Assembly (NCBI RefSeq): GCF_900496965.1
Contig: NZ_UFQB01000006.1
Coordinates: forward strand, 186,001-250,000
Direction: 5' to 3'
From: Achromobacter agilis
GTDB lineage: Bacteria; Pseudomonadota; Gammaproteobacteria; Burkholderiales; Burkholderiaceae_B
Length of the DNA stretch: 64,000 nt
The translations under genes and the position numbers were made by a program. How positions within the stretch are numbered: the stretch's first letter is position 1; every line of letters starts with the position of its first letter. The notes beneath the pieces are model-generated. The model was given only the letters and a program-made list of their open reading frames with translations, was not told the DNA's origin and made no database searches. Shown piece after piece: positions 6,490 through 15,434 of the stretch.

Positions 6490-8076
6490 ATGCAACTCAC
6501 CGGAGAAATGCTGATCGGCCATGAAGCCGTCCGCGGCCAGGCTGGAAGCCAGCGCGCCTTCAATCCCGCGGCCAATGCCGAGATTGCCGAGCCGCCATTC
6601 GGCTTCGGCTCGCGCGAGGACGTGGACCGTGCCGTGGGCCTGGCCACCCGTGCCTTCGACCCCTATCGCAACCTGCCGTTGGAGCGCCGTGCCGCGTTCC
6701 TCGAAGCCATTGCCGACGAGATCATGGCGCTGGGCGACGCGCTGATCGAGCGCGCCCATGCCGAGAGCGGCTTGCCCGTGGCCCGCTTGACCGGCGAGCG
6801 CGCACGCACCACCGGCCAGTTGCGGCTGTTCGCGCAAGTCGTACGCGACGGACATTTCCTGCGAGCCACCGTCGATACCGCCCAGCCCGAGCGCCAGCCG
6901 GCGCCGCGCGCCGACCTGCGCCTGGCCAAGATCCCGCTGGGGCCGGTGGCCGTGTTCGGCGCCAGCAATTTTCCGCTGGCCTTCTCGGTGGCCGGCGGCG
7001 ATACCGCCTCCGCGCTCGCCGCGGGCGCGCCGGTCATCGTGAAGGCGCATAGCGCGCACCTGGGCACCTCGGAGCTCGTCGGCCGGGCGGTCCAGAGGGC
7101 CGCGCAGCGACAAGGGATGCCCGAGGGGGTCTTTTCGCTGCTGATCGGCGCCGGCCGGGACATCGGGGAGGCGCTCGTCGCCCATCCCGGCATCAAGGCC
7201 GTGGGCTTCACGGGCTCGCGCCAGGGCGGCCTGGCGCTGCTACGCATCGCCAACAGCCGCCACGAGCCGATTCCGGTGTATGCCGAGATGAGCAGCATCA
7301 ACCCCGTGTTCCTGTTGCCGCAGGCGCTGGCGGCGCGGCCGGAGGCGCTGGCCCAGGGCTTCGCCGATTCGCTGACGATGGGCGCAGGCCAGTTCTGCAC
7401 CAATCCCGGCCTGGTGCTCGCCATCGACGGACCGGACCTGGGGCGTTTCGTGGACGCGGCCGCCAAGGCGCTTAGCGCCAAGGCTGCGCAGACCATGCTG
7501 ACCCCCGGTATCCACGCCGCCTACCTGGACGGCCGGGCGCAGGTGGACGCCCTGGAAGGCGTCGAGCGCGTGGCGTGCGGCTCGGAGGCCGCCGGGCAGG
7601 CCAATGCCGCCCAGGCCGCGCTGTACGTGACGGATGCCCAGCGCCTGTTGCGCACCCCGGCGCTGCAGGCCGAGATGTTCGGCCCCGCGTCGGTGGTGGT
7701 GAAGGCGCGCAGTGTCGACGAGCTGCTGCAGGTGGCCGATCTGCTCGAAGGCCAGCTCACGGCGACCCTGCACCTGGACGAGGGCGATCACGACGCCGCG
7801 CGCCGCCTGCTGCCGGTGCTGGAACGCAAGTGCGGCCGGATCCTGGCCAATGGCTTTCCGACCGGCGTCGAGGTCTGCCATGCGATGGTGCACGGCGGCC
7901 CGTTCCCGGCGACCTCCAATCCCATGTACTCCTCGGTGGGGAGCAGCGCCATAGATCGGTTCCTGCGTCCGGTATGCTATCAGGACCTTCCGGACGGATT
8001 GCTTCCGGCAGCCCTGAAAAAAACCAATCCGCAGGGCATATGGCGGTTGGTGAATGGCGCGATGGCGCAGCCATGA
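6490..8076 (+). CDS. Aldehyde dehydrogenase, alpha-ketoglutaric semialdehyde dehydrogenase type
   Basis: 528 residues, the longer length typical of type-III ketoglutarate-semialdehyde (2,5-dioxovalerate) dehydrogenases. Signature segments are [20 protein letters not shown] (from residue 156, with oxyanion N160), VIVKAHSAH (K185), [14 protein letters not shown] (general base E266) and [10 protein letters not shown] (catalytic C303). The enzyme would oxidise an aldehyde such as 2-oxoglutarate semialdehyde to 2-oxoglutarate with NAD(P)+, feeding the TCA cycle. It follows the MHS transporter by 48 bases. No sugar-acid dehydratase is present here, so the upstream steps would have to be encoded elsewhere or the substrate differs. 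Confidence 0.9.
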   Translation: MQLTGEMLIGHEAVRGQAGSQRAFNPAANAEIAEPPFGFGSREDVDRAVGLATRAFDPYRNLPLERRAAFLEAIADEIMALGDALIERAHAESGLPVARLTGERARTTGQLRLFAQVVRDGHFLRATVDTAQPERQPAPRADLRLAKIPLGPVAVFGASNFPLAFSVAGGDTASALAAGAPVIVKAHSAHLGTSELVGRAVQRAAQRQGMPEGVFSLLIGAGRDIGEALVAHPGIKAVGFTGSRQGGLALLRIANSRHEPIPVYAEMSSINPVFLLPQALAARPEALAQGFADSLTMGAGQFCTNPGLVLAIDGPDLGRFVDAAAKALSAKAAQTMLTPGIHAAYLDGRAQVDALEGVERVACGSEAAGQANAAQAALYVTDAQRLLRTPALQAEMFGPASVVVKARSVDELLQVADLLEGQLTATLHLDEGDHDAARRLLPVLERKCGRILANGFPTGVEVCHAMVHGGPFPATSNPMYSSVGSSAIDRFLRPVCYQDLPDGLLPAALKKTNPQGIWRLVNGAMAQP

Positions 8077-8093
8077 ATAGGGGCTAGAAGTCC

Positions 8094-8119
8094 GGCGGCA
8101 AAAATCCCGCCGCCATTTT
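8094..8119 (+). terminator. Weak terminator-like hairpin
   Basis: GGCGGC (8094-8099) pairs with GCCGCC (8109-8114) followed by ATTTTC. It lies after the aldehyde dehydrogenase and before the GNAT gene, a plausible end of the module. Confidence 0.45.
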
Positions 8120-8143
8120 CGACGCCTGTCGAGTCGAGGAATC

Positions 8144-8593
8144 ATGCTCATCACCTATAGACCCGCGATCCCGCAGGACGCCGCCGCCTGCGTCATGCTG
8201 CGCGGCATGACTCGCGAAAATGCGGTATCCGAGGCCGAACTGGCCGCGGCCGGCATTACGGCCGAAACATGGGCGGCGGGAATTGCCGAGGGCCTGTACC
8301 CCGGTTTTGTCGCGTTGGACGGCGCCAAGCTCGCCGGATATTGCTTCGGCCACCGGGACACCGGTGAAATCGTCGTGCTGGCGCTGCTGCCCGAGTACGA
8401 GGCGCAGGGGGTGGGCAAGACGGTCCTGGAAATGGCGGCCAGCTTTTTGAAGGCGCTTGGCCACACCCGCTTGTTCCTGGGCTGCGCAACCGATCCGGCC
8501 GTGCGCTCGTATGGCTTTTATCGCCATCTGGGCTGGCGTTCGACCGGCGCGCTGAATGACGCGGGCGACGAGGTGCTGGAATACCGTTACTAG
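8144..8593 (+). CDS. GNAT-family N-acetyltransferase
   Basis: 149 residues with the GNAT order: N-terminal YRPAIPQDAAACVML, a central strand GYCFGHRDTGEIVVLALLPEYEAQGVGKTVLE that includes the acetyl-CoA pyrophosphate loop (Q/R-x-x-G-x-G/A, here QGVGKT), and a C-terminal SYGFYRHLGWRSTG. It transfers an acetyl group from acetyl-CoA to an unknown amine. It converges with the MocR gene, whose stop codon lies 21 bases away. Confidence 0.87.
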   Translation: MLITYRPAIPQDAAACVMLRGMTRENAVSEAELAAAGITAETWAAGIAEGLYPGFVALDGAKLAGYCFGHRDTGEIVVLALLPEYEAQGVGKTVLEMAASFLKALGHTRLFLGCATDPAVRSYGFYRHLGWRSTGALNDAGDEVLEYRY

Positions 8594-8614
8594 CGGGCGC
8601 GCCCGGCCCAGGCT

Positions 8615-10015
8615 TCAAGCGAACCTTTTGACGATATCGGCCAGGCGGTCGCAGGATCTTGCGAGTTCCCGGATGGGCGACGTGGCCACCCCCAGCAAGA
8701 GTCCGGATCGGCGTCCCTGCGGAGATGCGTACCAGACCGAAAGCGGGGTGGGGAACATGCCGAACGCCAGCGCCTCGCGCGCAATGGCGAGGTCCGGCGC
8801 GCCATCGGGCAATCGCAGCAGAACGGCCAGGCCCGTCGAGATCATGTGGTCGGCGTCGAAATGCCGGCGCAGCTGCGCCAGCAGGTCTTCCATCCTGGCG
8901 GCGTAGGCGCGCTTCGTGCGGCGGAGGTGCCGCAGATAGTGGCCTTCTTGCATGAACCTGGCGATCGCAAGCTGCACGGCGGGCCCCGGAGGCGGAGCAA
9001 GACAGGCCGCGGCTTCGGCGAACGTGGCCATGAGGCCGGCAGGCACGACGATGAATCCCAGGCGCAGCGCGGGCGTGATCGTTTTGCTGAACGATCCGAT
9101 GTGGATGACGCGTCCCGCGCGGTCGAGCGATGCCAGCGCCGGAGCGGCGCGTCCGGTCAGCTGCAGTTCGCTGAGGTAGTCGTCCTCGATGATCCAGGCC
9201 CCGCTCGCCGCGGCCCAGTCGAGCAGCTTCAGGCGTCGCTCCAGCGTCAGGGTCGGCCCCAGCGGCGCCTGCTGGCCGGGCGTCACGACCGCGAGCTTGG
9301 CGTCGGCAGCCCGGCGCAGCCCTTGGTCGATATCGATGCCGCCGGCATCGACGGGAATGGGCGCCACGGACATCCGTGCGAGCTCGAGGCCCTTGCGCGC
9401 GAAGGGAAAGCCCGGATCTTCGATCCAGGCTTTCTTTCCTTCGACGCCGAGGACACGAAGCGCCAGGCCCAGTCCGGCGCCATACCCGCCGGTGACGATG
9501 ATTTGCGATGGGGAGCAGTCGATGCCGCGGGCGACGGCGAGGTAGCCCGCGATCTCCTGCCGCAGCCCCGGTTCGCCGCGTGGATCCGGATAGATAGGCG
9601 CGGCGCCGATTTCCGCGCGGATGGCATGGGATCGGATGCGGGCCAGCAGCGTCTTGGGAAGGGTCTCGGCGGCCGGTACGCCCATTTGGAAGAAGGCGGG
9701 GCCTTGGGTCATTTCCCGGTAGGTCTCCAGGAAGGACCCGGGATCCGCCCGCTGCTCTTTCCTTGCCCTGGCCCGTGGGCGCTGGGCCACGAGCGTTCCG
9801 GTCGCGCGGGACGCCACGATCAGCTGCGCGGCGTCGAGCCGTTCGTAGGCGGTCCGGACGGTCCCGCGGGCAACGCCGAGCTGGGCGGCCAGGTCCTGCC
9901 AGGAGGGCAGGCGCGCGCCTGGCTCGAGGGCGCCGCTTTCGATCGCGGCGGCGATTCTTTGTCGGATTTGCTCGGCAAGCGGGGTCTTGGCCGAACGGTC
10001 GATGCGGAGGTCCAT
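8615..10015 (-). CDS. MocR-type regulator (GntR HTH fused to an aminotransferase domain)
   Basis: 466 residues. An N-terminal GntR winged helix (LAEQIRQRIAAAIESGALEPGARLPS, then LGVARGTVRTAYERL) is joined by a short linker to a fold-type I PLP domain. The PLP motifs are IIVTGGYGAGL, IEDDY (the conserved D) and GSFSKTITPALRLG with the PLP-binding lysine. MocR proteins sense PLP or an amino compound and usually control a divergent gene. The divergent exported cupin (10127) and AhpD-like protein (10565) are the obvious candidates, with a 111-base AT-rich interval between. Family members with known targets control PLP, GABA or taurine metabolism; the ligand here is unknown. Confidence 0.93.
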   Translation of the reverse strand: MDLRIDRSAKTPLAEQIRQRIAAAIESGALEPGARLPSWQDLAAQLGVARGTVRTAYERLDAAQLIVASRATGTLVAQRPRARARKEQRADPGSFLETYREMTQGPAFFQMGVPAAETLPKTLLARIRSHAIRAEIGAAPIYPDPRGEPGLRQEIAGYLAVARGIDCSPSQIIVTGGYGAGLGLALRVLGVEGKKAWIEDPGFPFARKGLELARMSVAPIPVDAGGIDIDQGLRRAADAKLAVVTPGQQAPLGPTLTLERRLKLLDWAAASGAWIIEDDYLSELQLTGRAAPALASLDRAGRVIHIGSFSKTITPALRLGFIVVPAGLMATFAEAAACLAPPPGPAVQLAIARFMQEGHYLRHLRRTKRAYAARMEDLLAQLRRHFDADHMISTGLAVLLRLPDGAPDLAIAREALAFGMFPTPLSVWYASPQGRRSGLLLGVATSPIRELARSCDRLADIVKRFA

Positions 10016-10126
10016 GGGCGGCGGTTTCGTTCGTGGTACACGATTATTTTATATTTTTGGTTCTTTTTATTGGCCTTGCCAAGGAATAAATTGGAAGGAC
10101 TTTCCCTATGCAAGGAGCAAGTCCCG
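10016..10126. promoter_or_regulatory. Divergent promoter region, MocR / exported cupin
   Basis: AT-rich interval in a GC-rich genome (run of ATTATTTTATATTTTT around 10042-10058) carrying the promoters of both directions. TTGGCCTTGCCAAGG near 10070-10084 is a partial inverted repeat that could be part of an operator. The cupin Shine-Dalgarno AAGGAG is at 10112-10117. Confidence 0.4.
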
Positions 10127-10546
10127 ATGAAGATCAAATCCCTGGCCACGGCTGCATGGGCCTGCCTCGCGGTTGTGACCGCGTCCCCCGTTCTGGCCCA
10201 CGGCGAAGCGGCGGAAACTGTTAGCAAGGTTTTCGACCAGCCCATCACCAATATCCCAGGCAAATCCATGGTCACAGTGGAAGTCGACTATGCGCCTGGC
10301 GCCGCGTCGGTGCCTCATTCCCACGCGAAGTCGGCCTTCATCTACGCCTATGTGCTGTCCGGCGCGATCGAGTCGAAGGTGAATGATGGCGAGACGCGCA
10401 CCTACCGGGCTGGCGAAAGCTGGTTCGAACCGCCTAATGCCGTCCATTCCGTCAGCCGCAACGCAAGCAAGACCGAGCCGGCGAAGTTGCTCGCGGTCTT
10501 TGTGGTCGACACTGGCGACAAGGTCCTGACCACCCCGATCAAATAA
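10127..10546 (+). CDS. Exported cupin-domain protein
   Basis: 139 residues from ATG 10127, supported by AAGGAG ten bases upstream. The N-terminal MKIKSLATAAWACLAVVTASPVLAHG is a Sec signal peptide with cleavage near ALA-HG. The mature part is one cupin barrel: VPHSHAKSAFIYAYVLSG gives the metal-binding histidines of motif 1, and WFEPPNAVHSVSRN gives motif 2. Periplasmic single-domain cupins of this kind are common but mostly uncharacterised. It sits 18 bases before the AhpD-like gene and divergent from a MocR regulator. Confidence 0.85.
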   Translation: MKIKSLATAAWACLAVVTASPVLAHGEAAETVSKVFDQPITNIPGKSMVTVEVDYAPGAASVPHSHAKSAFIYAYVLSGAIESKVNDGETRTYRAGESWFEPPNAVHSVSRNASKTEPAKLLAVFVVDTGDKVLTTPIK

Positions 10547-10564
10547 CCCTGGAGGATGAATACC

Positions 10565-11035
10565 ATGAGCAAGCGAATCGACTACAACCAGGTTGCGCCG
10601 AACGGCGCGAAGGCCCTGGGCGGCGTCTATGGCTACGTCACGCAGAGCGGCCTGCCTGCCGATCTGGTGGCGCTGGTCTATCTGCGTATCTCGCAGATCA
10701 ACAACTGCGCCTATTGCCTGGACATGCACACGCGCGATCTTGTGAAGCTGGGCGTGCCCATCGAGAAGCTCGCCCTGGTCCAGGCATGGCCGGAAGGCGG
10801 CGGCCTGTTCAGTGAGGCCGAACGCGCCGCCCTGGCCTGGGCCGAAACGGTGACGCTGGTGGACCGGACCGGGGTGCCCGATGTCGCTTATGAAGCCGCG
10901 CGGAAGGTGTTCGCCGAGAAGGAACTGGTCGACCTCACCATCGCGATCAGCCTGATGAATGCCTACAACCGGATGGCGATCAGTTTCCGGAATACGCCCC
11001 AGGCAGTTTTGAACAGCCCCGCAGGCTTGCTATAA
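10565..11035 (+). CDS. Carboxymuconolactone decarboxylase / AhpD-like protein
   Basis: 156 residues from ATG 10565, chosen because GGAGG at 10551-10555 is nine bases away; the in-frame ATG at 10556 touches the Shine-Dalgarno. The segment SQINNCAYCLDMHTRDLVKLG carries the E/Q..C-x-x-C..H pattern of AhpD-type peroxidase/thiol proteins, and ERAALAWAETVT is also typical. Members of this group reduce peroxides or act as gamma-carboxymuconolactone decarboxylase; the CxxC form favours a redox role. Co-directional with the exported cupin, probably the same transcript. Confidence 0.88.
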   Translation: MSKRIDYNQVAPNGAKALGGVYGYVTQSGLPADLVALVYLRISQINNCAYCLDMHTRDLVKLGVPIEKLALVQAWPEGGGLFSEAERAALAWAETVTLVDRTGVPDVAYEAARKVFAEKELVDLTIAISLMNAYNRMAISFRNTPQAVLNSPAGLL

Positions 11036-11068
11036 AGACGGCTGCAGCTTTTTTGTAGGGGTAGGGCA

Positions 11069-11329
11069 ATGTCGATTCAATTCCTGGGCCGCTTCGGCGC
11101 CGCACTGTGTCTGGCCGCGCTGGTTTCCGCGTGCTCGTCGACCAGCCCCGGCAAACCGGAACGGCAGGTGTCCAGCGCCTCCCGGGTCAGCGCCGAGTGC
11201 AAACCGAACCGCAGCAAATGCCTTTACGAAGGGGCGTACGAGTCGGGCGAGCGGGACTATGCCGAAGACGAAGCGAAGCGCCTGAACCTGGCCGAGGTCG
11301 AGCGGCTGCGCCGCAGCGCCGGCCGCTAG
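11069..11329 (+). CDS. Small lipoprotein of unknown function
   Basis: 86 residues with a lipoprotein signal: hydrophobic segment then lipobox LVSAC at about residues 18-22. The mature part is charged (KPNRSKCLYEGAYESGERDYAEDEAKRLN) with one further cysteine. Likely anchored to a membrane. It is followed by a good terminator. No family recognised. Confidence 0.7.
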   Translation: MSIQFLGRFGAALCLAALVSACSSTSPGKPERQVSSASRVSAECKPNRSKCLYEGAYESGERDYAEDEAKRLNLAEVERLRRSAGR

Positions 11330-11348
11330 ACGCATCGAGCGTCCATCA

Positions 11349-11380
11349 AAAAGCCCGCTGCTTTCTCCAGCGGGCTTTTG
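11349..11380 (+). terminator. Rho-independent terminator
   Basis: AAAAGCCCGCTG and CAGCGGGCTTTT around a CTTTCTC loop. It ends the lipoprotein transcript and, being symmetrical with an A run on the left, may also act for the convergent gene. Confidence 0.85.
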
Positions 11381-11383
11381 TTT

Positions 11384-11635
11384 TCAGCCTTCGTGATTGT
11401 TTTTCTTCCTGCGCCGGTCGACTGCCCGGAGTATTTCACCTGATTCCAGTCGGTACACGCCGTCACCCTCCCTAATTACGGTGCCGCCCGTGGATAGGCG
11501 GCAGCTCAAGACAGTGCATGCATCAACATTCGGATCCGTCGTGGGTTGTTGAACGAGATGTCTCTCGATTCTGTACTGGACTCCCGCTGCGGAGACCGCG
11601 ATCACATCCTCCAATCGTCTACACGATATTGACAT
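11384..11635 (-). CDS. Hypothetical protein (83 residues)
   Basis: Start taken at ATG 11635 because the minus strand has GGGAGG six bases upstream. The product starts MSISCRRLEDVIAVSAAG and ends with a basic tail (DRRRKKNNHEG). No recognised domain, signal or membrane segment. It stands alone, convergent with the lipoprotein gene. The ribosome binding site is the main support. Confidence 0.5.
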   Translation of the reverse strand: MSISCRRLEDVIAVSAAGVQYRIERHLVQQPTTDPNVDACTVLSCRLSTGGTVIREGDGVYRLESGEILRAVDRRRKKNNHEG

Positions 11636-11848
11636 GATGAACCTCCCGTACTCGCGCCACGTTGAAACCTGTGGCACCGGGGTCATCGTCACAATTGGGT
11701 TTGACGCTGTCAATGCCGCAAACCCGCTGAAATTGCGGGTTTGCGGCGGCTCTCCCAGGGAGGCTCATGCATATGCACGAGGCGATGCATGCGTCTGATC
11801 TACGGCGTTTCTACCGATAATCCGGGGGTTGATATCGGTGCGCGCGGC

Positions 11849-12817
11849 CTATTCGAGCTTCACCTTGGCGGCCTGGATGACCGACCGCCATTTCTTGTGG
11901 TCCGCTGCGATCGTCTGCGAGAACTGCGTAGGCGTCGTCGGCATGGCGGTGGCACCCTGCGCGGCCAGGGCGTCCTGCACGTCCTTCTGCGCGAGGATGT
12001 CGTTCAATGCCTTGTTCAGGGTCTGGATGATGGGCTTGGGCGTTTTCGCGGGGGCAAGCAGCCCGTACCAGACGCGCACGTCGAAGTCGGGGTATCCCAG
12101 TTCCGCGACGGTGGGCACATCGGGCATGGCGGGGCTGCGCTTGAGCGAGGTCACGGCCAGGGGCACGGCGCTGCCGGCCTTGATCTGCGGCGCGGCGGAA
12201 GGAATGGACGTGAAGATCACGGGCACCTGGCCGCCCAGCAGGTCGGCCATGGCCGGACCCGAACCCTTGTAGGGCACATGGACGAGCTTGATGCCGGCCT
12301 GCAGTTGCAGCAGTTCGGCCGCAAGGTGAGTGATGGTGCCGGCTCCCGGCGAGCCGTAGTTGATCGTGCCGGGGGCCTTCTTGGCGGCCTCGATCAGGTC
12401 CTTCAGTGACTTATAGGGGCCGTTCTTGCCCGCGACCACGACCAGGGGCGCCTCGCCGACGATGCCGATGGGTTCGAAATCCTTGATCGGGTCGTAGGAC
12501 AGCTTGCTGTAGAGCGACGGCGCCACCGCCAGATTGTCGACCTGGCCCATCACGATCTCGTAGCCGTCGGGCTTGGCGCGTGCCGCCGTGCCGATGCCGA
12601 TGGTGCCACCGGCGCCCGGCCGATTCTCCGCGACGACGTTCCACTTGACCGTATCCGACAGCTTGGCGGCCACGGTGCGCGACAGGAAGTCGGTGCCGCC
12701 GCCGGGGGTGAACGGCACGATGACGCGTATGGGCTGGTTGGGGTAAGGATCCGCGGCCGCCGCGGGGGCGCTGGCGGCGAGCGCGCAGGCCGAGAACATC
12801 AAAGCACGTAGCATCAT
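11849..12817 (-). CDS. Bug/TctC-family periplasmic solute receptor
   Basis: 322 residues from ATG 12817, supported by GGAGA eight bases upstream; an earlier ATG at 12832 lacks one. A signal peptide (LMFSACALAASAPAAAA) precedes the Bug N-terminus YPNQPIRVIVPFTPGGGTD. Further conserved parts are ENRPGAGGTIG, HVPYKGSGPAMADLLGGQV and VWYGLLAPAKTP. Bug proteins bind carboxylates or amino acids and are often encoded without a TctAB membrane partner, as here. It is the last gene of the TRAP / CoA-transferase / HMG-CoA-lyase-like operon and may bind the same substrate or act as a sensor. Confidence 0.93.
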   Translation of the reverse strand: MMLRALMFSACALAASAPAAAADPYPNQPIRVIVPFTPGGGTDFLSRTVAAKLSDTVKWNVVAENRPGAGGTIGIGTAARAKPDGYEIVMGQVDNLAVAPSLYSKLSYDPIKDFEPIGIVGEAPLVVVAGKNGPYKSLKDLIEAAKKAPGTINYGSPGAGTITHLAAELLQLQAGIKLVHVPYKGSGPAMADLLGGQVPVIFTSIPSAAPQIKAGSAVPLAVTSLKRSPAMPDVPTVAELGYPDFDVRVWYGLLAPAKTPKPIIQTLNKALNDILAQKDVQDALAAQGATAMPTTPTQFSQTIAADHKKWRSVIQAAKVKLE

Positions 12818-12927
12818 GGTTTTCGTCTCCATTACTTTGTGGGGCGCATCCGGTCATGCTTGCCGGACGTCGTTGACTGCGGGCAGATTCTTGACGCTGG
12901 CTGCGGAGCGGGGGGCGGACAGCCTCC

Positions 12928-14106
12928 CTAGGCGGCGCCTTTCGCGAGCAACTCCTGTATCCGGTCTTCCGGCAGGCCCAGTTCGCGGAGCACCGCCTCG
13001 GTGTCTCCACCCAGCGACGGCGCGGGCGTGCGGGCCTGGCAGGGCGATTCCGCGAACTTGATCGGAAACCCGAGCATGCGCACCTGCTGTCCGTCGGGAT
13101 GGGGCACGTCGATCGCCATGTCCTGGTCGGCCACCTGGGGGTCGTCGAAAACTTCCCGCAGGTTCAGCACCTGTCCGCAGGGCACGCCGTACTGATTGAG
13201 GCGTTCTATCCAATAGCGGCTGCTTTCCTGGCGGGTGCGGGCCTCGATGACGGCCTTGATCGATGCGCGGTTGAGCATGCGGTCCGCGTTGGCCTGGAAG
13301 TCGGGATGCGAGCGCAGGGACTGCAGCGCCAGCGCATCCAGGAACTTGTCGTACATGGCGTCGTTGGACGGGGCGATCGCGACCTGGCCGTCCGCCGTCT
13401 CGAACAGCCCGTAGGGCGCGACGATCCCGTGGTCGTTGCCGGTGCGCGGGGGCAGCTCGCCGCTGGCGAAGTAGTTGGCGGCCTGGAAGCTGAGCAGGCC
13501 GATCATGCTGGACATCAGGCTGACGCTGATCGAATCTCCGCGGCCCGTGCGTTCGCGGCGCAACAGCGCGGCCAGCACGCCCAGCGCGCCGTTCATGCCC
13601 GCGACCAGGTCGCTGATGGGCGGGCCCGCGCGCATGGGCGGATCGTTCTCGCCGCCGTTCAGGCTCATGAATCCGCTCATCGCCTGGGCGATGAAATCGA
13701 AGGCGGGCCGGTCGCGATACGGACCGGAGGTGCCGAAGCCGTTGATGCTGCAATGAATGATGTCCGGACGCAGCGCTTTCAGGGCATCGTCGCCGAAACC
13801 CATCTTTTCCATGATGCCGGGACGGTAGTTTTCGATCACGACGTCGCAGGTGGGTATCAGCTGGCGCAGGATGTCCTTGCCCTCCTGGCTGTACAGGTCC
13901 AGCGCGACCGATCTCTTGTTGCGGTTGTAGTTTGCGAAGTACCAGCTCAGACCATTCTTGATCACGCCCTGGCGGCGGACCGGATCGCCTTCCCCGGGTG
14001 TTTCTATCTTGATGACTTCGGCCCCCATGTCGGCCAGGATGGAGGTGCAATAAGGGCCCGAGATGATGCGGGTCAGGTCCAGGATGCGGATTCCGGAGAG
14101 TGGCAT
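12928..14106 (-). CDS. CaiB/BaiF family III CoA-transferase
   Basis: 392 residues. The N-terminus LSGIRILDLTRIISGPYCTSILADMGAEVIKIE is diagnostic, RNKRSVALDL is the usual CoA-binding segment, and the catalytic aspartate lies in GPPISDLVAG near residue 169. It moves CoA between carboxylic acids. In the operon it would activate the imported acid to the CoA thioester that the lyase-like enzyme (18118) could then cleave. Downstream of the TRAP M subunit by 47 bases. Confidence 0.93.
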   Translation of the reverse strand: MPLSGIRILDLTRIISGPYCTSILADMGAEVIKIETPGEGDPVRRQGVIKNGLSWYFANYNRNKRSVALDLYSQEGKDILRQLIPTCDVVIENYRPGIMEKMGFGDDALKALRPDIIHCSINGFGTSGPYRDRPAFDFIAQAMSGFMSLNGGENDPPMRAGPPISDLVAGMNGALGVLAALLRRERTGRGDSISVSLMSSMIGLLSFQAANYFASGELPPRTGNDHGIVAPYGLFETADGQVAIAPSNDAMYDKFLDALALQSLRSHPDFQANADRMLNRASIKAVIEARTRQESSRYWIERLNQYGVPCGQVLNLREVFDDPQVADQDMAIDVPHPDGQQVRMLGFPIKFAESPCQARTPAPSLGGDTEAVLRELGLPEDRIQELLAKGAA

Positions 14107-14153
14107 AGCTTATGTCTGCGTCGTTGTCGGAGGTTGCCGGGCGTGAGCGGGCC

Positions 14154-15434
14154 CTAGCCGCCCAGGCCTGGCAGCCAGAGGGTTAGGGGCGGAAAGGCGC
14201 AGATCAGCGCGAGCACGATCAGCGACCAGATGAAGAAAGGGATGACCTCGCGCACGATGGGGCCGATCGGGGTCCGGCCCACGGCGGACGTGACGAACAG
14301 CAGGATGCCGACCGGCGGGGTCAGCATGCCCGTCATCAGGTTCAGGATCAGGATCATGGCGTACTGGATGGGATCCAGTCCCAGCTGGGCGCCGATCGGC
14401 AGCAGCGCGGGCAAGGTGATGATCATGGCCGGAAGCGGCTCCAGGATTTTCCCGACCAGGATGAGGAACACGTTTACCGTGAGCAGGACGACCCAGTGCT
14501 CTTCCGAAATGCTCAGGATGCTCTTGGCAATGGTGGCCGCGATGCGCGATTCGCTGATCAGCCAGCTGAACGGGCCGGCGGCGGCCAGCAGGAACAGGAC
14601 GACGGCCATGGTGCGTCCGGCGGCATAAAAGGCCGAGCCCAATTCCCCCACCTTCAATTCCCGGTACACGGCCAGCCCGACCAGCAGCGCGTACACCGCG
14701 ACGAAGGCTGCAGCCTCAGTGTCGGTCAGGAGGCCGAAGCGTATGCCGACGATGATCAGGACCGGCATCATCAGCGCCCAGATGGACGCGCGCGTCACCC
14801 GTGCCCGTTCGGGCCAGCTCGCCCGCGGGCGCGATTTGTAGCCATGGCGGCGCGCCTGCCAGGCGCAGATGGCCATGTAGCCGGTCAACAACATGAAGCC
14901 GGGAATGATACCGGCCAGGAACAGGCGGATGATCGACAGGTTGGCCAGCACCGCATAGACGATCATGGGGATCGAAGGGGGCAGGATGGGGCCTAGCATG
15001 GCGCCGCAGGCGATGACCGCCTCGGGATAGCCGCGGCGGTAGCCCTCGTTTTTCATCGAAGGGATCATCGCGGTGCCGATGGCGCTGGCGTCCGCCACGG
15101 CGGAACCGCTGATTCCCGCCATGACGAGGTTCGTGGTCAGGGAGACTTGCGACAGGCTGCCGCGCATGTGGCCGACCATGGCCATGGACCAGTTGATGAG
15201 CCGCAGCGTCACGCCGCCCCGGTTCATCAGTTCGCCGGCCAGGATGAAGAGGGGGATCGCGACCAGCGCCGTCTCGTCGATGCCCCCTAGCATCGAGAGC
15301 GGCGCCTGCACGATGTCCACGCCGCCGCCGCCCTTGAACAGCATGCCGATCATGGCCGCGGTGATCATGGCGAAGCCGATGTCCAATCCGACCAGGATCA
15401 GGACGATGAAGAGGACGACCGAGAACAGGATCAT
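14154..15434 (-). CDS. TRAP transporter large membrane subunit (DctM type)
   Basis: 426 residues, very hydrophobic with about 12 membrane segments. Typical features: GLDIGFAMITAAMIGMLF at the N-terminus, LFILAGELMNRGG and MVMAGISGSAVADASAIG, then MLGPILPPSIPMIVY. It forms the transport channel with the small subunit, driven by a sodium gradient. Its ATG overlaps the stop of the small-subunit gene by four bases (ATGA at 15431-15434). Confidence 0.95.
   Translation of the reverse strand: MILFSVVLFIVLILVGLDIGFAMITAAMIGMLFKGGGGVDIVQAPLSMLGGIDETALVAIPLFILAGELMNRGGVTLRLINWSMAMVGHMRGSLSQVSLTTNLVMAGISGSAVADASAIGTAMIPSMKNEGYRRGYPEAVIACGAMLGPILPPSIPMIVYAVLANLSIIRLFLAGIIPGFMLLTGYMAICAWQARRHGYKSRPRASWPERARVTRASIWALMMPVLIIVGIRFGLLTDTEAAAFVAVYALLVGLAVYRELKVGELGSAFYAAGRTMAVVLFLLAAAGPFSWLISESRIAATIAKSILSISEEHWVVLLTVNVFLILVGKILEPLPAMIITLPALLPIGAQLGLDPIQYAMILILNLMTGMLTPPVGILLFVTSAVGRTPIGPIVREVIPFFIWSLIVLALICAFPPLTLWLPGLGG

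Noticed and set aside
8846-10126. Long plus-strand reading before the exported cupin
   Set aside because: Antisense to the MocR gene; only the last part from ATG 10127 has a signal peptide and ribosome binding site.
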